Positions 1-10,053 of a DNA stretch of 64,000 bases are shown here, piece after piece. The stretch covers positions 62,001-126,000 of the forward strand of contig JADNYV010000045.1 of the NCBI GenBank assembly GCA_015501055.1. The letters run 5' to 3'. The stretch is from Mucidula mucida. Lineage: Eukaryota > Basidiomycota > Agaricomycetes > Agaricales > Physalacriaceae. The position numbers were made by a program, and so were the translations under genes. The notes under the pieces were generated by a model. The model did not search any database. It saw only the letters and a list, made by a program, of their open reading frames with translations, and had not been told where the DNA came from. Within the stretch, counting starts at the first letter, position 1; each line of letters begins with the position of its first letter.

Positions 1-129
1 TGCGTTGATTGCATTCAATGCTAGGAAGCAGGCAGAGCAGTTGGTTGCAGAGGCGTTGAAGAGAGAACGGGCTGACGTTGTGTCACGGTCGGGCAAGAAT
101 TCCTCCGCGCGAGGCTCCGCTGATGGATT

Positions 130-438
130 TTGCGCGGTTCATTTCGGGGTACACGCCGTGGTGAAGGCAAGGGAATCACCCCCGTCTGTCTCATCTGCGG
201 GGAGAAGGGACACGTATCCACTAATCACGCACAGAAGTCGAACGCAAGGCCAATCTGGGGCATCCTACGTGACAAGAACATCGTCCATCCGACCTCAAGA
301 GTCACCATCTGCTCATACTTCAATATCTATGGCTCCGGCAAGTGCAACCACAGCAATGCTGACCGCCTTGACGTCTGCGCATGGTGCGGCTCTCGGGACC
401 ATCATGCCTTCGCCTACTCCTGTCGCCCCCGCACCTGA
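130..438 (+). pseudogene. Gag-like zinc-knuckle segment of the DIRS-like element
   Basis: The frame is basic at its start (Arg/Gly-rich) and then shows a knuckle CLICGEKGHVSTNH (Cx2Cx4Hx4H). A second Cys/His cluster follows, with CAWCGSRDHHAFAYSC near the end. This is the pattern of the nucleic-acid-binding Gag region upstream of RT in basidiomycete DIRS-like elements. No ATG opens this frame inside the window, so the start lies in another frame or upstream. It overlaps the beginning of the RT frame, which fits a polyprotein frameshift or simply sequence decay. Confidence 0.55.
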
Positions 439-2535
439 GAGCGGACTCTCCTCCACTCGTCCATTCCTTGCTTACACGAACTTTGCTGATACCATTCACC
501 GACGATTGCCCCTTGCTCATTCTTCTGACTCTGATAAGGAAATCTTCTCAAGAATTATAACGCCCTACGACACAGATGCTTTCGAACGCTTACTTGATCA
601 ACATAATTTAACATCCAGATATCCTCTTCTCTGCTCTAATCTTCGCAATGGATTTCCCCTCGGCCGCATGCCAATCCTCACTTCCACAATTATTATTCCG
701 AACCATCCATCCTGCATCACCTACAAGCACGCGGTCAACAAGTATATCACAGACGAACTCGCGGCAAATCGCATCTCTGGTCCTTTCTCGCGTTCGGACG
801 TGGAGCGGATCCTGCGTGGTCCGTTTCACTGTTCTCCTCTGATTGTCGCGCCGGCGTCGCAAGGCCCGGGTTTGCCTGACAAGTTGCGCGTGTGCCGCCA
901 CTTGTCGAAAAGTTGTCATGAAGCTCTGGCAGTGAACAATTTCATCGACAAGGAGGACTTCCCGACGCACTTTGACATGGCCCCTCGTGTTGAACAAATT
1001 GTGAGTAGTCTCTTTCGTGTTTAAGGGTATATAGCCTTTATTTCTTTATTTCCTTCTTCTTTTCGGGGGTGTGCTTCAGTGAAGTAGCTTGTTTTTTCCT
1101 CCTCGCAGGCGTGCTCGGTTGAGTCGTCATTGCTCCTACTCGCGGGCGTCCTCGGTTGAGGCGTCATGCTGCTCCCCGTGTGGGATGCAACCGAGCACTC
1201 CTGCGTGAGGCGTCTCATTCCTTCCTTCGAGCTGCGTCTCGCTTCCTCCTGTCGTGCCAGTTGGCTGACATTTCCTCTTCAGGTGGCGAATGCGCCTCCC
1301 GGTACTCAAGCATGTACCAAGGATATTGCGAAATTCCATCGCACCTGCCCGGTCCTTCCTGACCATAAACCCTTCTTGGTGTTCCAAGGTGATTATTTGT
1401 GTAGTGGTGCATTCTCCTCTTCTAACAACCTTTTGATAAGGCGACCCGGAGGACTTTTACATAGAGCACACTTTCCCGTTTGGTGCTGCATCTGCTAGCA
1501 GCAATGCCGGCATGATTGCGAACACTCTGATGCATGTATGGGAGGCACAGGGTGTTAACGTCGGACTCAAGTATGAGGACGACATCAAGAATGTCCGTTA
1601 TGCCACCCGTCTTGGCCCGGTCATAGCTGGCGTGTTTCGCTACGACTTCGATTATGAGGATATGATGGCCATGGTTGCGCCGCTCCTCACGCCATGGAAC
1701 GATAAGGGTGATACAGACTTTGTCTTCCTGACTACTTTCATTGGCTACCTCTGGCACTTCGCGGAGCGTTGGTGGGGTTTACCGAGGAGAAACACATGAA
1801 ATTCCTGCAGCGCGCTGAGGTTTTCGCTGCCAGTTTCGCGGGTACTTCTTGCACACTCGAGGAAGTCAACAAGATCCACGGCTCTCTTTGCCACGTCGCC
1901 TTTGTTCACACGATCGGCACTGCATATCTCTCCTCCCTCTCCAACTTCGCCGCCTCTTTTAAGGGCAACGAGTTTGTTCGTCGACACCCTCCGCCATCAG
2001 TTATATCCGATGTCAAGTGGTGGGTGCAGAAGCTTTCTGTACCTAACTTCACACGTCCGCTGAAGGTACTGGGTCCGCCTAAGAACTTGCGTCTCTTTGC
2101 GGATGCCTCGACGTCGTGGGGAATTGGGATCCTCATTGGCGGCAAATGGGCCGCATTTTGTCTTGTTCCAAACTGGAAGGAGTTGCACCAGGTCAGGACA
2201 TTGGTTGGCTCGAGACGATAGCCATCGAGATTCTACTCCTCTTCCTTCAGGCCATGAAGGTCACCGACACTCATCTCCTAATTCACTCCGATAACCAAGG
2301 GTCTATTGGATCTTTTCGAAAGGGCCGTTGCCCCAATCCGTTCATTAACCTCTCTATTTGTTGCTCCTTCACAACTCTCGTCGCAACCGGCATCTCTCCT
2401 GCCTACGAATATATTGAAACTTCTCTCAATCCGGCTGACCCCATCTCGCGCGGGGAATTTGGTCCGCCGGAGTTGAAACTACGCACTCGCATTGTGCTCC
2501 CAGAGGAGCTTCATGGACTTCTTGTCCATGTCTAG
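430..2535 (+). pseudogene. Reverse transcriptase-RNase H of the DIRS-like element (broken)
   Basis: The RT N-terminal region is seen at about 600-1000 (AVNKYITDELAANRISGPFS, then FHCSPL and KLRVCRHLSKS). The palm motif YEDD lies near 1570-1590 within GLKYEDDIKNVRY. The connection region is FIGYLWHF..., and RNase H includes FADASTSWGIGILIGG, ETIAIE and HSDNQGS. Two GT...AG gaps, about 1001-1282 and 1390-1450, behave like introns. Two frame changes, near 1765 and at 2179-2180, are not intron-like; at 2179-2180 one extra G would restore the frame. The end of this frame overlaps the recombinase start by about 20 bases, as in other DIRS elements. Confidence 0.7.
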
Positions 2536-4196
2536 TTCTCTGTTTAGTTTTGCGGCGCCGTTCGCCGCGGATGGTAGTGAGGGCGATGACTTTGAAGGGT
2601 CGTCGCCTCCGCGACTCACTTCCACCCAAATCCTCTCACCTCCTTCAGCCTCTCCACCTTCATTCCCATCTGTATTCAGCTTTGACTTCCGCTCATTGCC
2701 ACCCGCCGCTGCACCGGCTCCTCCTTGTGGAGATCCATCTTTTAGATTTAAAACTTCTCCCTTTGATCTCTCATCCGACGACCCACCGCCTACCACATCA
2801 ACTTCTCCGCCTGTATCACTCTTTCCATCTCTCCCTACTTCTGCATCATCGGCCCCATCATCCAGCACTCTCCCTCTCTTTTCAGCTCCTCAAGTTGCAC
2901 AACCGACATCCTCTCGCAGCGCGGCACTCATTCCACGGCCTCTCACAAAGACAGCTCGCAAGCCGCGTCAGGCGGACCGCATCGCCAACAATGAACTTCG
3001 ACCTCACATCCTGGCACCGGATCGCCTATTTGGATGGACATCCGAATACGCCCAGATCCACAAGAAGGCGTTGGACGACGAACTTCCTCCGGAACTAGTT
3101 GAGCTCGCTTTCATGTTGCTGCGCAATGCATACGCGCCAAGTACGAAGGGGACTTACGCAGCGGGTATCCTGCGATTCAATCAGTTCTGCAACCTGCACA
3201 ATATCTCCGAGTCTCAACGCATGCCGGCATCCTATGCGCTTTTGTGCGCCTTCATCGGTCAGTACAAGGGCCAAGTTGGGGGTAACGCGGTGAAGAATTG
3301 GTTGTCGGGTATCAAGGCGTGGCATGACGTGAACGGCGCGCCGTGGTATGGTCACCACCGCTGGGTCAAACTTGCGCGTGTTTCTGCCAGGAAAGAAGGC
3401 GCCTCTCACAAGCGTCCATTGCGTGCCCCGGTTTCGATTGCACACTTGAAAGCGCTTCGTGAGGATCTTGATCTATCAAAACCCCGCGACGCGGCTGTCT
3501 GGGCGGTGGTGTCAGCCACTTTCTGGGGTTGTCGTCGACTTGGAGAAACTGTTTCGCCAAGGTTTCAGACTTTGATGCAGCTTATCATGTTACACGCGGT
3601 GTGAAGTATGTTCTTCTACTCTTGGTCAAGAGTGAGATCTGACAATAAAGTTTAGTATCTCGCTTATTCAACGCAATGGCGTGTCATCTGCGAGTTTTCG
3701 GATTCCTTGGTCCAAGACTACTAAGGAGGCCGGGCCGCTGTTATTCTTACCGCTCAACACGACGCACTTTGTCCAGTTGCCGCTCTTCGCAACCACCTCA
3801 AAGTCAACGCGTCAGTCACGAAGGAGGCGCCATTATTTGCCTACGCGGCATCAGGAAGCAGTTGGTTCTCACCTCGCCAAACCCGCCTTTCTTGCCCGCT
3901 GTTACAAATGCTGGAAACATTATGTTCTCTACCACGTTCTCGGGCACAGTTTTAGGATTGGTGGGGCAGTTGAGCTGCTTCTGGCCGGAGTACCTCCAGA
4001 GACGGTCGCGGCCACAGGCGGGTGGACTTCACTCGCTTTCTTGCTCTACTGGCGTCGTATGGAAGAAATCATTCCTCTCTCCACATCAAAAGCTTATCGT
4101 CAATCTCATCTCGTCGACCTCGCCGCCACATTCGAGAAATTCCGTGTGGCTTGTAAAATACCTGCTGCTCTCATTGGTTCTATGACGGATCCTTAG
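2513..4196 (+). pseudogene. Tyrosine recombinase of the DIRS-like element
   Basis: An ATG at 2513 opens a Ser/Pro-rich N-terminal stretch of about 180 residues. A SAM-like core-binding domain follows (around 3100-3400: LLRNAYAPSTKGTYAAGI), then the catalytic domain. Active-site residues can be seen: the first Arg in GCRRLGE near 3535, HSFR (His-x-x-Arg) near 3945, GGW near 4018 and the nucleophile candidate Tyr in LLYWRR near 4045. An intron-like gap lies at about 3600-3690. Between 3690 and 3900 the conserved residues are spread over two frames, so this copy is interrupted. The enzyme would integrate circular cDNA by strand exchange. Confidence 0.7.
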
Positions 4197-4387
4197 ATGA
4201 TTTAGATTAATACTTGCTTATGCTCATACATGCTCTTATGCTTACTGCTCTGCTTATATGTCTTATTTACGTGAATCGTTGTTCAATTAGCTGTTTGTTG
4301 AACTTAACTTGCTCCTCGCTCAGCCTTTTGGTGGGGAAACTGGATTCGTTTCTCTGTCCGAATCAGTTGTTGTGAGCCTTCGCTCGG

Positions 4388-4623
4388 TTGGTGTTTCCTG
4401 ATTTGGCCTTCGTCTCGAATTCGGTTTCCCGCACGCTCAAGACTGGTCTGTCTGCCTTGGGGTTCCGTCGGCTCCAGCCGGTTTCCCCTCTCGGGACTCT
4501 CGTTCCCTGCAATTTCAATGACCACATATGGTCTTTTGGAATTGGTCATCACGGTCTCCTTTCCCCTTTCCCTCTTGACCGTGAAGCCGGCAGACCCGTC
4601 TTCGACACAAACACGCAGTATAC
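4388..4623 (+). repeat. Direct repeat R, copy 1 (candidate DIRS terminus)
   Basis: This block of about 235 bp is nearly identical to 6078-6307 in the same orientation. It begins GTGTTTCCTGATTTGGCCTT and ends around CACGCAGTATAC. It follows the recombinase directly, and the second copy lies about 1.7 kb downstream beyond the TET/JBP relic. It codes for nothing recognisable. Confidence 0.85.
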
Positions 4624-4639
4624 TGTAGCGAGCGACCGT

Positions 4640-4673
4640 ACTTCACACCATGTGATGCGTTATGGTGTGAAGT
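4640..4673. other. Perfect 12-bp inverted repeat (hairpin)
   Basis: Arms ACTTCACACCAT (4640-4651) and ATGGTGTGAAGT (4662-4673) are exact reverse complements around a 10-base loop. The hairpin lies just past repeat R, at the candidate end of the DIRS-like element. It could be an element end, a recombinase-core-like site or chance. Confidence 0.7.
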
Positions 4674-4929
4674 TACAGGATCGAGCTTCAGAACTCACTG
4701 TGATCCGTGATGCAATATCCCTTAGCTTCACGGTCAATTTATCAGAGCTATGACATAAGTTTCATGTGCCGTGTAAGCCGAGTCTCTTAGAATATCCAAA
4801 GGAAGGTCTATATGGAGATAAAGAAAAAATGTGAATCCGGCCGTACAACACGCTTCCGGATTTCTTAATCGTATGTGAACCTCGCCTTGTTTCGTAGTTC
4901 TCTGCTGATGTCTTATAGATCTCTTTCAT

Positions 4930-5427
4930 ACCTACAATAAGCCCATGTACGACGTCTATGCTGAGCACCAGCGACAGCTTCATGCATCCAACCCGCGTCT
5001 CCGGCAGAATTTTGCGAACAGTGTTTTCTGCTGTCTTACTGTTAACAGCGGCCCCAGGACTGTCACGGACCCGCACGCGGATAGTGCCAACCGCCCTGAT
5101 GGATGGTGCGGTATTACCTGTTGCGGTCTTTTGATCACAAGCGCGGCGGTCAACTCGTTCTCTGGGACCTAAAACTCGTCATCGACTTCCCCCCGGTTGC
5201 ACAATCTTCATTCCGTCGCTCTTCTTGTTCATTCTAATTGCCCCAATTCAACCGGGTGAGCGCCGTTACTCAATGACTCAGTACACTGCTGGGGGATTGT
5301 TTCGTTGGGTAGCAAACGGATTCCAGACCCAGGAGAAGTTCTGGGAGAATGCTTCCGAGGAGGAACACGCACAGTGGCTGACTGATCGTGCGACTCGCTG
5401 GGAGCGTGGTCTTGCATCTTCCCTATA
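4930..5427 (+). pseudogene. TET/JBP-family 2OG-Fe(II) dioxygenase relic
   Basis: The translated segments match the fungal TET/JBP dioxygenase core. They are an N-terminal piece ending NFANSVF, the metal-binding HAD in TVTDPHADSAN (His-x-Asp), GWCGIT, then RGGQLVLWDLKLVIDFPP, IPSLFLF, and SMTQYTAGGLFRWVANGF, which carries the 2OG-binding Arg. Family members oxidise 5-methylcytosine or thymine in DNA and are greatly expanded in basidiomycetes, often beside transposons. The frame changes at 5129-5132 (T run) and 5195-5196 (GG), each repaired by one base, and again near 5230-5245 at the distal His. The N-terminus was not found. It lies between the two copies of repeat R. Confidence 0.65.
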
Positions 5428-5750
5428 ATTCCATAAGTACTTCGAACCGTATTCCTCTACCTCGCTATTGGGTTCTTCTTGTATTGTATTGTAGTGTTAC
5501 CCTTTGTAAACATGTATTTCGTCAATTTAAGCACCTGTGTTATGCTGTTTGCCTTCCTCAAGTATGTATTAAACTCTATAGTAGATGTAAGTCAAGTAGA
5601 AGGTGGTAAAACTACGGAAAAATTAAGCTATTTAGTGCATGAAAAGATATAGCTTCATGAGGCTCCGTGACCCAATATGGGACATGTATAGCTTCACTTC
5701 ACACTCGACCGTGATCCGTTATCTGAATTAGCGGTCGAAACACTACAGTA

Positions 5751-5842
5751 GTATCACTATATTCGTGCACCTTCCTCTTCTCTTCCTCTCTTCTTCTTCT
5801 CCCTCTTTCACAGCCCGATTGTGGCCAAACCTATCTTATTCC
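5751..5842 (+). repeat. About 90-bp direct repeat Q, copy 1
   Basis: This is nearly identical to 6308-6396. It begins AGTATCACTATATTCGTGCA, is very CT-rich, and ends near CCAAACCTATCTTA. Copy 2 runs straight into the DUF6535 coding sequence, so copy 1 looks like a duplicated 5' flank of that gene, separated from it by about 465 bp that includes repeat R copy 2. Confidence 0.8.
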
Positions 5843-6077
5843 GCGATAAGTCATCGCGAGGTACGAGCGGTAAACTTATCTTAGGATAAGATAGTGCCGG
5901 GCCATCTAGGGCCGTAGTCATCTACTTCATACATGTACATACAACACGACAGCTTTACAATCCTTGGGGATACTACCTGTCGTGTTCTCCATCGTCGCGG
6001 TTACGCCTTCTGATCCTCGTTCTTTCCTGAAATTTCTTTTCTCCCACCCTCCCGCACCTTGTTTTCTTCAGTGTGTG

Positions 6078-6307
6078 GTGTTTCCTGATTCGGCCTTCGT
6101 CTCGAATTCGGTTTCCCGCACGCTCAAGACTGGTCTGTCTGCCTTGGGGTTCCGTCGGCTCCAGCCGGTTTCCCCTCTCGGGACTCTCGTTCCCTGCAAT
6201 TTCAATGACCACATATGGTCTTTTGGAATTGGTCATCACGGTCTCCTTTCCCCTTTCCCTCTCGACCGTGAAGCCGGCAGACCCGTCTTCGACACACAAC
6301 GCAGTAT
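6078..6307 (+). repeat. Direct repeat R, copy 2
   Basis: This is nearly identical to 4388-4623. It is flanked on the right immediately by repeat Q copy 2, and on the left by sequence not shared with the first copy. Confidence 0.85.
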
Positions 6308-6396
6308 AGTATCACTATATTCGTGCACCTTCCTCTTCTCTTCCTCTCTTCTTCTTCTCCCTCTTTCACAGCCGATTGTGGCCAAACCTATCTTAT
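6308..6396 (+). repeat. About 90-bp direct repeat Q, copy 2
   Basis: This is nearly identical to 5751-5842. It forms the immediate 5' flank of the DUF6535 gene, and the CT-rich part could be its promoter. Confidence 0.8.
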
Positions 6397-9140
6397 ATGC
6401 CTGGAAGAGTATGCCAAATTTGACGCCGATAGAGTCGAAGATTGGCGCGACGCATTGGATGTTTTGCTTGTTTTCGTGAGTTGTTGCAGGAGATATTGCG
6501 TCGAAAAAAGCTGACCGGTCAACTAGGCCGGACTGTTTTCCGCTGTTGTCTCGACCTTCCTCACGCAGACTTCACAGAGCCTGCAGGTCGATTACAGCCA
6601 GGTCAGCGCGTATATGATGTACGAGATGCTCCATCTTCAGCGCGCGATGATGGATGGTCGTCCTGCCTCCTCCGTTGTTTCCTCAAACATCACTCCCACT
6701 TCTCCTGTACGCCCCTCGAGGACAGATGCTTGGGTCAATGTGCTCTGGTATACGAGTCTTGCATTGAGCTTGACGACAGCCTTGATGGCGGTGCTCACGA
6801 AGCAGTGGATCCACCAGTATATGGCGGTTCCCTCGGGTACCCCCGTGATCGTAGTCGCATCCGCCAATTTCGATTTGAGTGCATCGAAAAATGGCACGTA
6901 CCGCTTATCATCGGTCTGCTGCCAGTCCTCATGCATGTCGCTCTCGGCGTCTTCTTTTTTGGCCTCGTTCTCCACGTCCGATCCCTCTCCACACCCGGCG
7001 CTACACTAGTCAGCGTTATCGCATTTTTGCCTTCATTGCGTACTTCGGCACGACTCTCTTACCTATATTGAAGCCCGATTGTCCGTACAAGACCTACTTG
7101 ACGCTCTACTCCTATTCCATTTCTGCGTATCTTTTATGATGTCCCGCCGGAATCATCTTCGCCTTTGGATCACCCGTCACCTTCGTGTAGTCCACTGGTT
7201 CGTCCCCGGTCAGACGTTACCCAGGACACGGCATCAGTCGAAGCGCCACCGCGGCGCCCAAATCTCTCAGAGACGTAGAGAAATTGGCTGTGGAAAGCAT
7301 GTCCGATGCTCTCGAAGCTCGTGCCCTGATTGGTCTGTACAACATCTCATCGAATACGTCGGTGCAGAGCATTGTCCTGCAAGCTATGAGCGCCCTACCG
7401 CTAGAGCTGTTCTCCGCTACTAAGGCTGGTATTCCCGATGTCGCACAAAGAATTTGCATGCTTGTAGAATCGATGGAGTACACGGCGCCGGAAAAGCAGA
7501 CAGCATATGAACGCCTTTATCGTGTTCACGTTCGCATCGAGCCTCCCATTCCCGAGTACGGATTTGTACCCCCAAATGTTCTGACACCATCTCTTACCCG
7601 TGCGGTGAGAGGGCCGAACACCCTCTCTTTGCTCGTCAGTCGAAAGTCTCCCGAACATGCCATTGCATTTTGCGTCACCACGTATCTCTCAGAAGCGGCT
7701 CATGTCAGAGATTCGATGTACTTGTTTGGGCTAGAATTCTGCAAAATGCACTGTCCACCGGTGCTGATTGGCTTGATGTCGGTGACAACGATTCCCCGGT
7801 ATGGTCAACGGTCCTCCCGTGGCTTATACAATCCATGGATGTTCTGAGATCACGATATGTGATCCTATTTGTGCTGACTCGTTTCACTACCTCTATTCAT
7901 CGATGGTCGGCATTCTGAATTCGGTGCACTCAATCCAGATTCGTTCCGCTTGAACGTGCGAAACATCGCCTGAATTTACTAGTGCATATCCTATTGAAAT
8001 ACGTTGGGTCTTTACCATGCTCCTGCGACCATCAATCGTTGAATATCTCCTGCTTGTTCTTTTCCCTGATACCTTCGACCATCATCGTTGAATATCTCCT
8101 GCTTGTTCTTTTCCCTGATACCTGTTCCGGCGACGATTACGACGGTCTTCCAGCGGACATTCTATTTAACTTGCGCTCGTTCAGAAGCGTCATGTCCTTC
8201 TGAACAGTAAAACTGGTTCAAGTGATGAGGACGAAGACGAAGTCACAGGCCCGATTCCTAGACCTCAAGACAGCGCCGTATCGTGACGCATGAGAACCAG
8301 TGGCTAGACTTCTCTTTTTTATAAGAGAGTACGTCGGGCCTAATTCACGAGCGTTGTAACGTTGAGGGAGGAACTCTCGGACAACATAGCCCCAGCATAC
8401 TCAGAGCCTCTTACATTGCCTTAAACGCGGCCATTGCCTCGGAAGCATTCCATGATGAACTCTCGTGTCGAGAGATAGGCGGAAAATATTGCACACGCGT
8501 TCGAATTTTCAACCTAAACTCTGATCTCTACCGACAGTTCTGTAGTGGAACCACCCCATCCCTCGAGCATGAACTTCAAGCGGTTGCCTTCAAAGACTTT
8601 CCGCGCAAATTTGCGGTGTTGTTGAACTTGTGACAGAGATTTTGGACCTCTCGCGCGGAGTCGAGCCTTACGGTGCTTGTATTCCCTCTGGATCGAGACG
8701 TATTCTGAGCTGGCAAGACGAGGTTGGTTGGATGATTTCCTGCTGGAAATTTTGGGGATATCCCAACATGCAAGCCCTGAGGATACAACAGGGATGCGTC
8801 CTATGATTTACTCCTTCTTGACCGCAGCCTACGCGGAGGGCCTGGCTGCCTTGAAGGTGTCAGCACCGTCCGTGTTCCAAGACACGATGGATTACTCTCA
8901 ACTTCTGATAAACTGGTTCTCCTTTGCCTGATCCTCGCACTTTCCGATGTAACGAAGACGGCGCAATCTGCAGATACTGTCGACTTTTCTGGAAGCGGAT
9001 TGTTGGGCAGCGTGTTTGGCAGAGCTTCAAGACTTTCTGAAAATCAACAATGCCCACGAGTGTGGTACAATAAGTACAGGAATGATTTTGACTCAGAACT
9101 CTTCGTGTGTATGGCGGGCCACCTGAAACGTTGACATTCA
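6362..9140 (+). pseudogene. DUF6535-domain protein, interrupted
   Basis: Typical DUF6535 signatures are present in order: EEYAKFDADRVEDWRDALDV, then after a clean 51-bp intron (6476-6526) AGLFSAVVSTFLTQ, QVSAYMMYEMLHLQRA, then WYTSLALSLTTALMAVLTKQW, RDRSRIRQFRF, KWHVPLIIGLLPVLMH and GTTLLPILKP. DUF6535 proteins are basidiomycete membrane-anchored proteins of unknown role with a long helical-repeat tail. A tail piece is seen at 7284-7600 (ALIGLYNISSNTSVQSIV) and another at 8677-8930. The frame is lost at the C run 6840-6844 (one C short), near 7020-7030 and several times after 7850, where decay looks real. Confidence 0.7.
8026..8124 (+). repeat. Tandem duplication of a 50-bp unit
   Basis: Two adjacent copies, 8026-8075 and 8076-8124, begin CGACCATCA and contain ATATCTCCTGCTTGTTCTTT. 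They differ by one base. The duplication lies within the decayed DUF6535 tail. Confidence 0.9.
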
Positions 9141-10053
9141 CGCATTTGACGAGATCCTCCAGCGTTTATCGCCTACTGACTGCAATGTTGCTGCTCCGAC
9201 GTCATATCCCCCGGTGAGCTAGTTCCAGTCCACTGTATCATATCTCTGACATTTAGCAGCGGTCAATAACTATGAAAGCTCTACCGCTGTGGCGTCACCT
9301 GCCGCTGGGATCATTCTTTCAGAAGACTCTTGGGCATGCGGAGAGGGGGGTACTTGCATAGAGCTTGATCAGAAAGATACAAACAGTGTTTCAGCATACC
9401 AAGTCGGATGGTATAGTCTAGATGGTATCGTAGGAGAGAATGTACTTATGCTTTACATGTAACATGACATATGAACACTAAGACTTCCTGACGGGCAGTG
9501 AATCTGCGAATGACCCAGTCACATCTTTCCACGCACAAAGTCATCGATCAAAGTCTGTTCATCCGGTGTTGAACTGTGGCGTCGGAAATTGTTGGTATAC
9601 CTTGATGTAAGCCAGATTGACGGTTCAACTGCTAATTGTTATTTCAAATGATATCCTTTATGGACCCATGTGGGCGTCATGAACAAAATGATACGATACG
9701 ACTAAACGGATGCGACTACGGTTTTCTTCTCCCGCGATACCTCTCTAGACCTCATTGCGCTCATCATCAATACTAAAAGCTAGAACGTCAAGGAATCTTG
9801 CTATTTAAGGCAATGTTCCCCCACGTGCGCCTGCCTATATGTTACTGACTAATGGCGTGACAGTAACTCTCACAGCACTTGCCTCCTGCCCTCATCCTGA
9901 GAGCTGCGGTACGTGTATCTAGGCCGTTCGGTAGGTTCTCCCACCGAAAATTGCTTTCGGGCACCTGAAAAAGCTCTTTTGAGTGTGACTTTCTGATTGC
10001 ATTCTCGGACCGGCGGCTTCTATCTACTCGTATAACCAAAGAACAACTAACTC
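9141..10053. other. Intergenic, Argonaute upstream region
   Basis: No gene is recognised. The stretch must contain the Argonaute promoter. No repeat or RNA gene was seen. Confidence 0.5.

Larger units (their letters stand above)
1..4623 (+). mobile_element. DIRS-like tyrosine-recombinase retroelement, left end outside window
   Basis: The region holds, in order, Gag-type zinc knuckles, a reverse transcriptase with RNase H, and a tyrosine recombinase whose start overlaps the end of the RNase H frame. That order and the recombinase in place of a DDE integrase are the marks of DIRS-type retroelements. No LTR is seen. The 3' side ends in a block of about 235 bp (4388-4623) that recurs in direct orientation at 6078-6307 and is a candidate element terminus. 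The frames are broken at several points, so the copy is probably inactive, although some breaks are single-base homopolymer differences. The left terminus lies before base 1. Confidence 0.75.

Noticed and set aside
8026..8124. Possible CRISPR-like repeat
   Set aside because: Only two directly adjacent copies without spacers, in a eukaryotic genome.
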